Of a stretch of DNA of 64,000 nucleotides, positions 46,401 to 56,339 are shown piece by piece. Each line of letters opens with the position of its first letter. The stretch's first letter is position 1. The notes beneath the pieces are model-generated. The model made no database searches, was not told the origin of the DNA, and saw only the letters and a list, made by a program, of their open reading frames with translations. The DNA comes from Hyphomicrobiales bacterium (GTDB lineage: Bacteria; Pseudomonadota; Alphaproteobacteria; Rhizobiales; Rhizobiaceae): positions 16,626-80,625 of the forward strand of contig UCIT01000022.1 in the NCBI GenBank assembly GCA_900472625.1, given 5' to 3'. Made by a program: the position numbers and the translations under genes.

Positions 46401-47606
46401 ATGTCGTCCAACCAGAACGCCAATGTCGCCCGCATTGTCAGCAAGACCGCTGATGCCGAAGGCGAGGCACAGGAAGCCGTCGTCACCACAGCCGAAGCGC
46501 CGCGCACACCGCAGACGCCCGCGGCCGTGCAGGCCGCACCCGCCGCGCCTGACGTCAAGAAGAAGAAGCGCAGCCCGGTGCTTCCGATCCTCGGACTGGT
46601 GCTCTTGGCCGGCGTCGCTTGGTATGGCTATGAGTGGTTCACGACCGGCCGGTTCATGGTTTCCACCGACGACGCCTATATCGAAGGCGATATCGCCACG
46701 ATCTCGCCGAAGGTGACGGGTTACGTCGCCAAGGTGAACGTGGTCGCCAACCAGCAGGTCAAGGCCGGCGACGTTCTCGCCACGCTTGATGACGGCGACT
46801 ACAAGCTGGCGCTGGAGCAGGCGCAGGCCTCGCTCGATACCGAGAAGCTGTCGCTGCAGCGCATCGACGCGCAGATCGCCGGCGGCGAAGCGAGTCTCGA
46901 CCAGGCCAAGGCGCAGAAGGTTGCGCTCGAGGCGACCGTTCGCGGCGCGCAGATCACCCAGACCCGTGCGAGCGACCTGCAGGCCAAGTCGGTCGGCACC
47001 ACGGCATCGCTCGATACCGCCAATATCTCTCTCGATCAGGCCCGCGCCAATCTCGTCGGCGGCGACGCCGCGATCGCGTCGGCCGAAGCCAACGTCACGC
47101 TGCTGCACGCCCAGCGCCGCGAGGCCGAAGGCACGATCCGCCAGCTCGGGCTTGCCCGCGACAAGGCCGCGCGCGACCTGTCCTTCACCATCCTGAAGGC
47201 GCCGTATGACGGTATCGTCGGCAATCGTTCCGTTCAGGAAGGCGACCTGGTGTCGCCCGGCCAGCGCCTGATGGCGCTGGTGCCTGTACGCGAGCTCTAT
47301 ATCGACGCGAACTTCAAGGAAACGCAGATCCAGCACCTGGTTCCCGGCTCCAAGGTCAACGTCCATGTCGATGCCTATGACGATCACGCGATCGTCGGCA
47401 CCGTCGAGTCGATCTCGCCGGCTTCGGGCTCGGTGTTCTCGCTGCTGCCTCCGGAAAACGCGACCGGCAACTTTACCAAGATCATCCAGCGCGTGCCGGT
47501 GCGTATCGCCCTGCCGCAGGATGCGCTTGATACCGGTCGTCTCCGCGCCGGCCTCAGTGTCGTCGTCGACGTCGATACGCGCACGGCGCCCGACGCTTCC
47601 AAGTAA
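46401..47606 (+). CDS. HlyD/EmrA family membrane fusion protein
   Basis: Periplasmic adaptor of an MFS-type drug exporter, 401 residues. A cytoplasmic Ala/Pro-rich N-terminus leads to one membrane helix (about 56-76, VLPILGLVLLAGVAWYGY). A biotinyl/lipoyl half (YIEGDIATISPKVTGYVAKV) and a coiled-coil hairpin (about 130-250) follow, then the second lipoyl half (FTILKAPYDGIVGNRS) and a beta-barrel. It partners the DHA2 permease 67 bp downstream; an outer-membrane channel is not encoded here. Likely repressed by the divergent TetR protein. Confidence 0.92.
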   Translation: MSSNQNANVARIVSKTADAEGEAQEAVVTTAEAPRTPQTPAAVQAAPAAPDVKKKKRSPVLPILGLVLLAGVAWYGYEWFTTGRFMVSTDDAYIEGDIATISPKVTGYVAKVNVVANQQVKAGDVLATLDDGDYKLALEQAQASLDTEKLSLQRIDAQIAGGEASLDQAKAQKVALEATVRGAQITQTRASDLQAKSVGTTASLDTANISLDQARANLVGGDAAIASAEANVTLLHAQRREAEGTIRQLGLARDKAARDLSFTILKAPYDGIVGNRSVQEGDLVSPGQRLMALVPVRELYIDANFKETQIQHLVPGSKVNVHVDAYDDHAIVGTVESISPASGSVFSLLPPENATGNFTKIIQRVPVRIALPQDALDTGRLRAGLSVVVDVDTRTAPDASK

Positions 47607-47673
47607 TCGCTTTCAAGTAATCCTGCCGCAAGCAATTGCAGCGGCACGCAATATCGTCTGACGAGGTGGGCCC

Positions 47674-49266
47674 ATGGCCACGAGCGTAACAGCAGGATCC
47701 GTTCCGGCCAATCCGGCCGATGCGGATGCGATGGACCCACGCAAGCTGATCGCGTTCTTCGCGATGGTGGTCGGCATGTTCATGTCGATCCTCGACATCC
47801 AGATCGTGTCGGCGTCGCTGGCCGAAATCCAGGCCGGCCTCAGCGCCGGCACGGACGAGATCGGCTGGGTGCAGACGTCGTATCTGATCGCCGAAGTCAT
47901 CATGATCCCGCTGTCGGGCACGCTGGCGCGGATCATCTCGACGCGCTACCTGTTCGCCTTCTCGGCGGCCGGATTTACCGCGGCCAGCGCGCTTTGCGCC
48001 ACGGCGACCAACATCGACCAGATGATCGTCTATCGCGCCATCCAGGGTTTTATCGGCGGCGGCATGATCCCGTCGGTGTTCGCGGCCGCCTTCACCATCT
48101 TCCCGGCCTCCAAGCGCTCGATCGTCTCGCCGATCATCGGCCTGATCGCGACGCTGGCGCCAACCATCGGGCCGACCGTCGGCGGCTATCTCAGCCATGC
48201 CTTCTCGTGGCACTGGCTGTTCCTGGTCAACATCATTCCCGGCATCATCGTCACCATCGTCACGTGGAATTTCATCGATTTCGACAAGCCGGAATTCTCG
48301 CTGATCAAGAAGTTCGACTGGTGGGGCCTTTTGTCGATGGGCGTGTTCCTCGGTGCGCTGGAATACGTGCTGGAGGAAGGCAATTCGAACGACTGGTTCA
48401 ACGACAGCCATATCGTCATGGGCGCCATCGCGTCGACGATCGGTTGCGTGGTGTTCTTCTATCGCGCCTTCAAAGTGGATTTCCCGGTGGTGGATCTCAG
48501 GGCCTTCAGCAATCGAAACTTCGCGGTCGGATCGCTGTTTTCCTTCGTCATGGGTATCGGCCTCTACGGGCTGACCTACATCTACCCGCTCTATCTCGGG
48601 CGCATCCGCGGCTACGATTCGCTGATGATCGGCGAGACCATGTTCGTCTCCGGCCTGGCGATGTTCTTCACCGCGCCGATCGCCGGCAAGCTGTCGACCA
48701 AGATGGACCTCAGGATGATGATGGTGCTCGGCTTCATGAGCTTTGCCGCCGGCACCTGGATCATGACAGGCGTCACCACAGACTGGGACTTCTACGAGCT
48801 GCTGATACCGCAGCTGCTGCGCGGCTTCGGCCTGATGATGTGCATGGTGCCGATCAACAACATCGCGCTCGGCACGATGCCGCCCGCCCGCATGCGCGGC
48901 GCCTCGGGCCTGTTCAACCTGACACGTAACCTCGGCGGCGCCGTCGGTCTGGCTGTCATCAACACGCTGCTCACCAACCGGCAGGACGTCCACTACCAGC
49001 GCATCCGCGAGGGTCTCGACTGGGGCAACCCGATGGCGAACGACCAGATCAAGTCGATGACCTCCAACTACGATGCCTATGGCATGGATGGTGCGGCGGT
49101 GGCGATCAAGCAGATGGTCGGCATGGTGACGAAGCAGGCGATGGTGATGTCGTTCAGCGATATCTTCGTGATCCTCACGGTCCTTTTCGTGGCGATGATC
49201 CTCGGGATCGTGCTGATCGACAAACCAGCGCCGCAGGGCGGCGGCGGCGGTGGCGGCGGCCACTGA
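47674..49266 (+). CDS. DHA2 family MFS exporter (EmrB-like)
   Basis: Proton-driven drug exporter of 530 residues with 14 predicted helices. DHA2 landmarks include VGMFMSILDIQIVSASLAEI in TM1, VQTSYLIAEVIMIPLSG, and the PTIGPTVGGYLS motif C segment. The protein ends in a run of glycines before a final His, a low-complexity tail of unknown use. It works with the adaptor encoded just upstream and closes the operon at a strong terminator (49288-49320). Confidence 0.92.
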   Translation: MATSVTAGSVPANPADADAMDPRKLIAFFAMVVGMFMSILDIQIVSASLAEIQAGLSAGTDEIGWVQTSYLIAEVIMIPLSGTLARIISTRYLFAFSAAGFTAASALCATATNIDQMIVYRAIQGFIGGGMIPSVFAAAFTIFPASKRSIVSPIIGLIATLAPTIGPTVGGYLSHAFSWHWLFLVNIIPGIIVTIVTWNFIDFDKPEFSLIKKFDWWGLLSMGVFLGALEYVLEEGNSNDWFNDSHIVMGAIASTIGCVVFFYRAFKVDFPVVDLRAFSNRNFAVGSLFSFVMGIGLYGLTYIYPLYLGRIRGYDSLMIGETMFVSGLAMFFTAPIAGKLSTKMDLRMMMVLGFMSFAAGTWIMTGVTTDWDFYELLIPQLLRGFGLMMCMVPINNIALGTMPPARMRGASGLFNLTRNLGGAVGLAVINTLLTNRQDVHYQRIREGLDWGNPMANDQIKSMTSNYDAYGMDGAAVAIKQMVGMVTKQAMVMSFSDIFVILTVLFVAMILGIVLIDKPAPQGGGGGGGGH

Positions 49267-49287
49267 CATCAGGCAATCGGAATAATG

Positions 49288-49320
49288 ACGCCGGCTTTGG
49301 AAACCAAAGCCGGCGTTTCT
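49288..49320 (+). terminator. Rho-independent terminator after the EmrB-like gene
   Basis: A perfect 13-bp stem ACGCCGGCTTTGG/CCAAAGCCGGCGT with an AAA loop, then TTCT, 21 bp past the stop codon. Confidence 0.85.
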
Positions 49321-49359
49321 GCGTATAGTCGTCGATATCACCGGGATCGACGCCGCTTC

Positions 49360-50355
49360 ATGATCAAAGCCTCCGCCAAACTTCTCGCGCTTCTCTCCGT
49401 CGTGTTCTCCATCGCCGTCAGCCAGGTCCTCGCCGTCGCCCCCTCGGGCGAAGAAGAGCGGATCGATGTCGGCGGCTACAGGATGAACAGCCTCTATCTC
49501 CGCGCGAAGAAGCCGCAGCTGCCGCCTATCGTGTTCATCCACGGCGCCAGCGCCAATCTCTACGATCCGGTGTTTTCGTTCCGTGAGAAGCTGGAGAGCC
49601 GCGCCGATCTGTTGTTCGTCGATCGCCCCGGTCACGGCCGATCCGATCGCGGCGGGCCGGAGAACGCGTTTCCCGACGGGCAGTCGGATGCGATCGCGGC
49701 GCTGATGAAGAAGCGCGGCATCGGCAAGGCTGTTATCGTCAGCCATTCCTTCGGCGGCGCGGTGGCGGCGGCCTTCGCGCTGCGTCATCCCGACATGGTG
49801 CTCGGCCTCGTCTTCCTGTCGCCGGCGGTCTATCCATGGCCTGGCGGCATCGCCTGGTATTACGACGCGGCCAAGGTGCCCGTCTCAGGCGCGCTGTTCA
49901 GCGCGCTTGTCGTGCCGCCAGTGGGGCTGGCGATGATCAACGGTGCGACGCGCTCGGTGTTCGCGCCCAATCCGCGGCCGCCGGGCTATATCACCAAGGC
50001 GAGGGCGCTGCAGGCGCTGGGACCGAAGGCGTTCCGCGACAATGCCATCGACGTCGCCAACCTGCTGGAATGGACGAAGACGAATTCGCCGCAATACGGC
50101 CGCATCGCCGCGCCGACGGTTATCATCACGGGCGATACCGACAGCGTTGTCTCGCCCGATATCCACTCTCGCCACCTTGCCCGCGTCATCAAGGGCGCAC
50201 GTCTGCTCGTCATCCACAACATGGGCCACAAGTCCGACTACGTCGCCCGCGATCTTGCCGTCGCGGCGATCGAGACGGTGGCCGGCAAGCCGCGAGACCT
50301 CAGGAAAATGGCGGCCGCGCTGGAAACCAGCGTCGCCGGCGACCACGAGAAATAG
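49360..50355 (+). CDS. Alpha/beta hydrolase, probably exported or membrane-anchored
   Basis: 331 residues. An N-terminal hydrophobic segment (about 7-25) could be a signal peptide or anchor. The alpha/beta-hydrolase core has the oxyanion HG at 61-62, nucleophile S130 (VSHSFGG), a probable acid at D259 or D261 (TGDTD), and H290 (NMGHK). The first Gly of the usual G-x-S-x-G elbow is Ser. ATG 49360 avoids reading through the upstream terminator. No neighbour suggests the substrate; esterases and haloalkane-type hydrolases are possible. Confidence 0.85.
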   Translation: MIKASAKLLALLSVVFSIAVSQVLAVAPSGEEERIDVGGYRMNSLYLRAKKPQLPPIVFIHGASANLYDPVFSFREKLESRADLLFVDRPGHGRSDRGGPENAFPDGQSDAIAALMKKRGIGKAVIVSHSFGGAVAAAFALRHPDMVLGLVFLSPAVYPWPGGIAWYYDAAKVPVSGALFSALVVPPVGLAMINGATRSVFAPNPRPPGYITKARALQALGPKAFRDNAIDVANLLEWTKTNSPQYGRIAAPTVIITGDTDSVVSPDIHSRHLARVIKGARLLVIHNMGHKSDYVARDLAVAAIETVAGKPRDLRKMAAALETSVAGDHEK

Positions 50356-50393
50356 ACCGCCGGGAACGCAAAATATCGGCCTCGCCGAATTTC

Positions 50394-50409
50394 TGATTTA
50401 CGTACATCA
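50394..50409. promoter_or_regulatory. LacI-type operator candidate before the xyl regulator
   Basis: TGATTTACGTACATCA is symmetric at 14 of 16 positions around a central C-G step, the usual LacI-family geometry, and lies 33 bp before the regulator's ATG. It suggests autoregulation of the regulator-xylB transcript. Confidence 0.45.
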
Positions 50410-50442
50410 AATTTGGCGCTAAAGGTCTCGTCAGGAGGAGTG

Positions 50443-51468
50443 ATGAGGCCAACCGTTCACGATATCGCCGCTGCCGCGGGCGTCAGCCTTGCGACCGTCG
50501 ACCGGGTGCTGAACCAGCGTCCCGGCGTGCGCGGCGTGACGCGCGACAAGGTCGAGGCTGCCATCCGCGAGATCGGCTATGTCAGGGACGTCGCCGCCGC
50601 CAATCTGGCCAAGGGCCGCACCTATCCGTTCGTTTTCATCGTTCCTGCCAGCGACAATTCCTTCATGCACGGGCTGAACGCCGAGGTTCGGGCCGCCGTG
50701 GCGCGCTCGCCGGTAGAGCGGACCGACATTCGCACCGTCGAGGTTCCGGCCTTCGATCCGGAAGCGCTGGTCGCCGTGCTCGATCAACTCGGCGAAGAAC
50801 GGCCGGCCGGCATAGCGCTGGTGGCGACCGATTCGCCGGAGGTGCGCGAGGCGGTCGATCGGCTGGTTCAATCCGGCATTCCCGTCGTCACCGTCGTTTC
50901 CGATCTCACCGGTTCGTTGCGCCATCACTATGCCGGCGTCGATAATATCGCAGCCGGCCGCACGGCGGCGCGGCTGCTCGGGCGGTTCCTCGGCGGCGCC
51001 AAGGGCGACATCGCGGTTCTCGCCGGCTCAATGCTGGTGCGCGACCATCGCGAACGGCTGGAGGGGTTCGCCTCGCTGATCGCGGAGGAGTTTCCGGATC
51101 TGACGGTTCTGCCTGTCATCGAAGGCCGCGACGACCCTGATATGGCGCACATGCTGGTGGCCGATGCGCTGGCGAAGCGCGACGGAATCATCGGCGTCTA
51201 CAGCCTCGGCGCCGGCAATCGCGGGCTGATCCGGGCGCTGAAGGACAAGGCGGCCGACCGGCGGCTGACCGTCGTCGCGCATGAACTGACCGCGCATACG
51301 CGCGCCGCCCTTCTCGACGGTACGATCGACGCAATCTTGAACCAGGATGCGGGCCACGAGGTGCGCAGTGCCATCCGCGTGCTGAAGGCGAAGGCTGACG
51401 GCCTCTCGGTCATCGACGCGCAGGAACGCATCCGTCTCGACATCTTTCTGAAAGACAATCTGCCGTAA
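50443..51468 (+). CDS. LacI family regulator, probably of xylose genes
   Basis: 341 residues. An N-terminal HTH (TVHDIAAAAGVSLATVDRVLN) and hinge precede a periplasmic-binding-protein-like sugar domain (about 60-335). Downstream, xylB follows after 18 bp and xylA after that, so control of xylose use is the natural reading. ATG 50443 is preceded by AGGAGGAG. The VDRVLNQRPGV segment marks the LacI subgroup often linked with RbsB-like effector domains. Confidence 0.9.
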   Translation: MRPTVHDIAAAAGVSLATVDRVLNQRPGVRGVTRDKVEAAIREIGYVRDVAAANLAKGRTYPFVFIVPASDNSFMHGLNAEVRAAVARSPVERTDIRTVEVPAFDPEALVAVLDQLGEERPAGIALVATDSPEVREAVDRLVQSGIPVVTVVSDLTGSLRHHYAGVDNIAAGRTAARLLGRFLGGAKGDIAVLAGSMLVRDHRERLEGFASLIAEEFPDLTVLPVIEGRDDPDMAHMLVADALAKRDGIIGVYSLGAGNRGLIRALKDKAADRRLTVVAHELTAHTRAALLDGTIDAILNQDAGHEVRSAIRVLKAKADGLSVIDAQERIRLDIFLKDNLP

Positions 51469-51486
51469 CGGCAAAGGGAGAAACAC

Positions 51487-52941
51487 ATGTATCTGGGTCT
51501 CGATCTCGGAACGTCCGGCGTCAAAGCCATGCTGATTGATGGCGATCAGAAGATCATTGGTTCGGCCAACGGCTCGCTCGAGGTGTCGCGTCCGCACCAC
51601 GGCTGGTCGGAGCAGGAGCCGTCGCACTGGATCCGCGCCAGCGAGGAGGCGATCGCGGGGCTGAAGGCGAAGCATCCGAAGGAACTGGCCGCCGTGAAGG
51701 GCATCGGCCTCTCCGGCCAGATGCATGGCGCGACGCTGCTTGATGCCGACGACAAGGTGCTTCGCCCCTGCATCCTCTGGAACGACACGCGCAGCTACGC
51801 GGAGGCGGCGGCGCTCGACGCCGATCCGAAATTCCGCAAGCTGACCGGCAATATCGTCTTCCCGGGCTTTACCGCGCCGAAGCTCGCCTGGGTCGCCAAA
51901 AACGAGCCTGCGATTTTCGCCAAGGTGGCCAAGGTGCTGCTGCCGAAGGATTACCTGCGCCTGTGGCTGACGGGTGAGCACATCTCCGAAATGTCCGACT
52001 CGGCCGGCACCTCGTGGCTCGACACCGGCAAGCGCAAATGGTCGTCGGAGTTGCTCGAAGCCACCGGCCTCGACGAGACGCATATGCCAACGCTGGTCGA
52101 AGGTACCGAACAGGCCGGCAAGCTGCGCGGCGAACTGGCCTCGCAATGGGGCATCACCGGTCCTGTCGTCGTTGCAGGCGGCGCCGGCGACAACGCGGCG
52201 TCGGCCTGCGGCATGGGCACCGTCAGCCATGGTGCGGCCTTCGTGTCGCTTGGCACCTCGGGCGTTCTGTTTGCCGCCAACGGGTCCTATCTGCCGAAGC
52301 CGGAGAGCGCCGTGCACGCTTTCTGCCACGCACTGCCGAACACCTGGCACCAGATGGGCGTCATTCTTTCGGCCACCGACGCGCTGAACTGGCATTCGCA
52401 CGTGACGGGCAAGTCGGCGGCCGATCTGACGGCTGAACTCGGCGAGACACTCAAGGCGCCATCCGGCGTCACCTTCCTGCCCTATCTTTCCGGCGAGCGC
52501 ACGCCGCACAACGACGCTGCCATCCGCGGCGCCTTCATCGGCCTGGAGCACGAGAGCAGCCGCGTGGTGCTGACCCAGGCGGTGCTCGAAGGCGTATCCT
52601 TCGCGATCCGCGACAATCTCGAAGCGCTGCGCTCGGCCGGCACCGACATCTCCCGCGTCACCGCCATCGGCGGCGGCTCGCGCTCGCGCTACTGGCTGGC
52701 GTCGATCGCCACTGCACTCGGCGTGCCGGTCGATTTGCCGGCTGATGGCGATTTCGGCGCAGCCTTCGGTGCGGCGCGGCTGGGGCTGATCGCGGCGACC
52801 GGGGCCGATCCTGTGGCGGTCTGCACGCCGCCCAGGACGGATGGGACGATCAAGCCGGATGCGGCGCTGAGCGGGGCGTATGAGGAGGCCTATGGCCGGT
52901 ATCGTGCGCTTTATCCGGCGATCAGGTCGCTGGCGCATTGA
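51487..52941 (+). CDS. xylB: Xylulokinase
   Basis: Phosphorylates D-xylulose to xylulose 5-phosphate; cytoplasmic, 484 residues, the standard XylB length. The N-terminal motif is GLDLGTSGVKAMLID, the substrate motif GLSGQMHGA, the catalytic Asp lies in GGAGDNAASACGMG, and the adenosine site is AIGGGSRS. It is coupled to the LacI-type regulator and followed by xylA, with a palindromic repeat (52963-53033) between. Confidence 0.95.
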   Translation: MYLGLDLGTSGVKAMLIDGDQKIIGSANGSLEVSRPHHGWSEQEPSHWIRASEEAIAGLKAKHPKELAAVKGIGLSGQMHGATLLDADDKVLRPCILWNDTRSYAEAAALDADPKFRKLTGNIVFPGFTAPKLAWVAKNEPAIFAKVAKVLLPKDYLRLWLTGEHISEMSDSAGTSWLDTGKRKWSSELLEATGLDETHMPTLVEGTEQAGKLRGELASQWGITGPVVVAGGAGDNAASACGMGTVSHGAAFVSLGTSGVLFAANGSYLPKPESAVHAFCHALPNTWHQMGVILSATDALNWHSHVTGKSAADLTAELGETLKAPSGVTFLPYLSGERTPHNDAAIRGAFIGLEHESSRVVLTQAVLEGVSFAIRDNLEALRSAGTDISRVTAIGGGSRSRYWLASIATALGVPVDLPADGDFGAAFGAARLGLIAATGADPVAVCTPPRTDGTIKPDAALSGAYEEAYGRYRALYPAIRSLAH

Positions 52942-52962
52942 GGGTTTATAAGAGCTTGCACT

Positions 52963-53033
52963 GAGCCCCCTCATCTGGCTCTTCCCCTTCTCCCCACCGG
53001 GGAGAAGGTGCCCGAAGGGCGGATGAGGGAGCC
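52963..53033. repeat. Palindromic intergenic mosaic repeat, family A copy 3
   Basis: GAGCCCCCTCATC...GGATGAGGGAGCC arms around CCTTCTCCCC-ACC-GGGGAGAAGG. Short form of the repeats at 2503 and 19301, located between xylB and xylA. Confidence 0.7.
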
Positions 53034-53080
53034 ACACGGTAAAACATTTACGGAACAACACACCCAAGGAGGAGTACCCC

Positions 53081-54391
53081 ATGAGCACCGGATTTTTCGG
53101 CGATATCCAGAAGATCAAGTATGAAGGCCCCGACAGCACCAATCCGCTGGCCTTCCGTTATTACCAGCCGGACGAGATCGTTCTCGGCAAGCGGATGGAA
53201 GACCATCTGCGTTTTGCGGTCGCCTATTGGCATACCTTCACATGGCCGGGCGGTGACCCCTTTGGCGGGCAGACGTTCCTGCGCCCGTGGTTCGAAGACA
53301 CGATGCAGGCTGCGAAGCTGAAGGCCGACGTCGCCTTCGAATTCTTCTCGCTGCTCGGCGCGCCTTACTATTGCTTCCATGACGCCGACGTGCGCCCTGA
53401 AGGCAAGAATTTTGCCGAGAACACCAGGAACCTGAACGAGATCGTCGACTACTTCGCAGAAAAGCAGGCTGCCACCGGCACCAAGCTGCTCTGGGGCACG
53501 GCGAATCTCTTCTCCAACCGCCGCTTCATGTCGGGCGCGGCCACCAACCCGGATCCAGACGTCTTCGCCTTCTCCGCCGCGACCGTAAAGACCTGCCTCG
53601 ACGCGACGCAGCGGCTCGGTGGCGAGAACTACGTGCTGTGGGGCGGCCGCGAAGGTTATGAGACGCTGCTCAACACCGACCTCAAGCGCGAGCTCGACCA
53701 GATGGGCCGCTTCCTCAACCTCGTGGTCGAGTACAAGCACAAGATCGGCTTCAAGGGCCAGATCCTGATCGAGCCGAAGCCGCAGGAGCCGACCAAGCAC
53801 CAGTACGACTACGACGTCGCGACGGTCTACGGCTTCCTGAAGAAGAATGGCCTCGAAAACGAAGTGAAGCTCAACATCGAGCAGGGCCACGCGATCCTCG
53901 CCGGCCATTCCTTCGAGCACGAGCTGGCGCTTGCAAACGCGCTCGGCATCTTCGGCTCGATCGACATGAACCGCAACGACTACCAGTCCGGCTGGGACAC
54001 CGACCAGTTCCCGAACAACGTGCCTGAAATGGCGCTGGCCTACTACCAGGTCCTGGCCGGCGGTGGCTTCACCTCGGGCGGCACCAACTTCGATTCGAAG
54101 CTGCGCCGCCAGTCGCTCGATCCGGCCGACCTCCTGATCGGCCATATCGGCGGCATGGATTGCTGCGCTCGCGGCCTGAAGGCTGCCGCCAAGATGATCG
54201 AGGACAAGGCGCTCTCGCAGCCGCTCGCCAACCGCTATGCCGGCTGGGATTCGGCGGAAAGCCAGAAGATGCTGCGCGGCGAATACTCGCTCGGCGAGAT
54301 CGCCGCCCGCGTCGAAAGCCAGGACATCAACCCGCAGCCGCGTTCCGGCCAGCAGGAACTGCTGGAGAACGTGGTCAATCGTTACGTCTGA
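53081..54391 (+). CDS. xylA: Xylose isomerase
   Basis: Interconverts D-xylose and D-xylulose; metal-dependent TIM barrel, 436 residues, class II length. Catalytic and metal motifs are [11 protein letters not shown] (His/Asp pair), [18 protein letters not shown] (metal Glu and Lys), [18 protein letters not shown] and [26 protein letters not shown] precedes the ATG. With XylB it makes xylulose 5-phosphate. It ends at a strong terminator shared with the convergent pit gene. Confidence 0.97.
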   Translation: MSTGFFGDIQKIKYEGPDSTNPLAFRYYQPDEIVLGKRMEDHLRFAVAYWHTFTWPGGDPFGGQTFLRPWFEDTMQAAKLKADVAFEFFSLLGAPYYCFHDADVRPEGKNFAENTRNLNEIVDYFAEKQAATGTKLLWGTANLFSNRRFMSGAATNPDPDVFAFSAATVKTCLDATQRLGGENYVLWGGREGYETLLNTDLKRELDQMGRFLNLVVEYKHKIGFKGQILIEPKPQEPTKHQYDYDVATVYGFLKKNGLENEVKLNIEQGHAILAGHSFEHELALANALGIFGSIDMNRNDYQSGWDTDQFPNNVPEMALAYYQVLAGGGFTSGGTNFDSKLRRQSLDPADLLIGHIGGMDCCARGLKAAAKMIEDKALSQPLANRYAGWDSAESQKMLRGEYSLGEIAARVESQDINPQPRSGQQELLENVVNRYV

Positions 54392-54415
54392 TCGACGGCC
54401 GGTTGCTGCATAGAG

Positions 54416-54443
54416 AGGCCGGGACGCGTGGGTGTCCCGGCCT
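54416..54443. terminator. Terminator between xylA and pit
   Basis: A perfect 10-bp stem AGGCCGGGAC/GTCCCGGCCT with an 8-nt loop in the 74-bp gap between convergent genes; TTCT follows on the plus strand. Confidence 0.75.
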
Positions 54444-54465
54444 TCTCAGTTCAACCCGGAGTGCT

Positions 54466-56067
54466 CTAAAATACCTGCCGCAGGATGAGGAACAGCACGA
54501 AGGCGATGGCGATGGAGGCTGGCAGTGTCAGCACCCAGGCTATCAGCATGTTGCGGACCGTGGACCATTGCAGGCCTGATCCGTTGGCCGCCATTGTTCC
54601 GGCGACGCCCGAAGACAGCACATGGGTGGTGGAGACCGGCAGGCCAAGGCTGTCAGCGGCGCCGATGGTGACCATGGCGACGACTTCGGCGGCGGCGCCC
54701 TGACCGTAGGTCAGGTGGGTCTTTCCGATCTTTTCCCCGACGGTGATGACGATCCGCTTCCAGCCGACCATGGTGCCGAGGCCGAGCGCGATGGCGACGG
54801 AGACCTTCACCCAGAGCGGAATGAACTTGGTCGCGTTGTCGACGGCCTTGTGATAGGCCGTGACGGCCTGCAGATCCGGCGCATCCATTGCCAGCAGATT
54901 CTTCTTGTCGATCAGTTTCAGCGCTTCACCGATCAAGTAGATGTCATTGCGGACGTTGCTGACCAGATGGGTGGGGACGGCTTCCAGTGTCGGGAAACCG
55001 GCAACTTCGGCGCTGGTGGCGTGGATGAACTGCTGCAGGGCGGGTGTCGTCGCGTCGCTCCAGTTCTTGTTCTTCACGGCATTGCTGACCTCGACGCGGA
55101 AATCGGTCACGGTCACGCCTGGCTTCACATATTTGCCGAGTGCCGTTTCCACCTGCGCTGACGCGGACTTGTAAGCTTCGAGATAATTGACGTCGGGCGT
55201 GCGGTTGAGCGCGAAGGCGGTGGGGACCAGGCCGATCAAGATCAGCATGATCAGGCCCATGCCCTTCTGGCCGTCGTTCGAGCCATGGGCGAAGCTGACG
55301 CCGGTGCAGGTGAAGATCAGCAAAGCGCGGATCCACAGCGGCGGCGGCTTGTTGCCTTTCGGCTCCTCATAGAGCGCCTTGTTGCGGACCAGATATTTCA
55401 TCACCAGCAACAGGATGGCAGACATGCCGAAGCCGATCAGCGGCGAAATCAGCAGCGACAGGCCGATATTGGTTGCCTGCGACCAGTCGACGCCACTGGT
55501 GGCGCTGCCTGCGGGTGCCAGGAACTGGTTGGCAAGGCCGACGCCGATGATCGAGCCGACCAGCGTGTGCGAGCTGGAAGAGGGGAGACCCAGATACCAG
55601 GTGCCGAGGTTCCAGAGGATCGCGGCAATCAGCAGCGCGAAGACCATGGCAAGGCCCGAACCCGAACCGACCTGCAGGATGAGCTCCACCGGTAGCAGCG
55701 CCAGAATGCCGAAGGCAACGGCGCCGCTCGACATCAAGACGCCGAGGAAGTTGAAGAAGCCGGACCAGACCACGGCAAATTCCGCGGGCATCGACCTCGT
55801 ATAAATGACCGTCGCGACCGCGTTGGCGGTATCGTGGAAACCGTTGACAAATTCGAAGCCGAGCGCGATCAGCAACGCCAGGCCAAGCAGCAGCCACGGC
55901 ACGGCAACGGCACTGGTGAGGTCGCGGCCGAGTGCATAGGCAACATAGCCAAGCCCGGCAAGAAGGAGAATGACGACGGCTGGCAGGAACCACTTGCCCG
56001 AGCCGGAGCCATGCAGCGGATGGCTGTCGCGATCGCGGTGAACAGTCTCGTTGGTGACGTCTGCCAT
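54466..56067 (-). CDS. pit: Inorganic phosphate transporter, PiT family
   Basis: Low-affinity phosphate symporter, 533 residues, about ten helices. The two PiT signature repeats are FVNGFHDTANAVATVIYT and FAHGSNDGQKGMGLI, with a soluble loop of about 130 residues between the halves. ATG 56067 follows GGAGAGACC. No pho-regulon gene is adjacent, and I find no convincing Pho box upstream. It is divergent from the hydroxypyruvate-isomerase-like gene across 272 bp in which I see no further gene. Confidence 0.93.
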   Translation of the reverse strand: MADVTNETVHRDRDSHPLHGSGSGKWFLPAVVILLLAGLGYVAYALGRDLTSAVAVPWLLLGLALLIALGFEFVNGFHDTANAVATVIYTRSMPAEFAVVWSGFFNFLGVLMSSGAVAFGILALLPVELILQVGSGSGLAMVFALLIAAILWNLGTWYLGLPSSSSHTLVGSIIGVGLANQFLAPAGSATSGVDWSQATNIGLSLLISPLIGFGMSAILLLVMKYLVRNKALYEEPKGNKPPPLWIRALLIFTCTGVSFAHGSNDGQKGMGLIMLILIGLVPTAFALNRTPDVNYLEAYKSASAQVETALGKYVKPGVTVTDFRVEVSNAVKNKNWSDATTPALQQFIHATSAEVAGFPTLEAVPTHLVSNVRNDIYLIGEALKLIDKKNLLAMDAPDLQAVTAYHKAVDNATKFIPLWVKVSVAIALGLGTMVGWKRIVITVGEKIGKTHLTYGQGAAAEVVAMVTIGAADSLGLPVSTTHVLSSGVAGTMAANGSGLQWSTVRNMLIAWVLTLPASIAIAFVLFLILRQVF

Positions 56068-56339
56068 GTCGGTCTCTCCGTTCTGAAGCCGCCCATCCGA
56101 ATTAGGCCCGCTCGATGAACCTCTCATGACAATCGTCAAATCCAACGCTCATTGATGTTGCGATTTCAAGCCTGTGGACGAATGGCTCAGGCATCGGCCG
56201 CCTGCCTTGAGAGCCACCCGCTGCCGGACGCGGTGACCTGTTCAATCGCGGCAGTTCCGTCGCAGAGCCTCATTGCGGACACTTCCGATATGAGCTCTAT
56301 TGCACGCGATATTTCGCATGCCTGATCGGGAGGATCACC

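Noticed and set aside
47554..49788. 744-codon open frame antisense to the EmrB-like gene
   Set aside because: Low-complexity His/Asp/Arg-rich translation with no motifs; the plus strand encodes an obvious DHA2 transporter.
51028..53142. 704-codon open frame antisense to the LacI regulator and xylB
   Set aside because: Shadow of high-GC codon bias; composition is Arg/His/Asp-rich, no domain pattern, and the plus strand encodes clear xylB.
56068..56339. Pho box upstream of pit
   Set aside because: One CTGTCAT-like half-site appears, but the second half-site at 11-bp spacing is absent.
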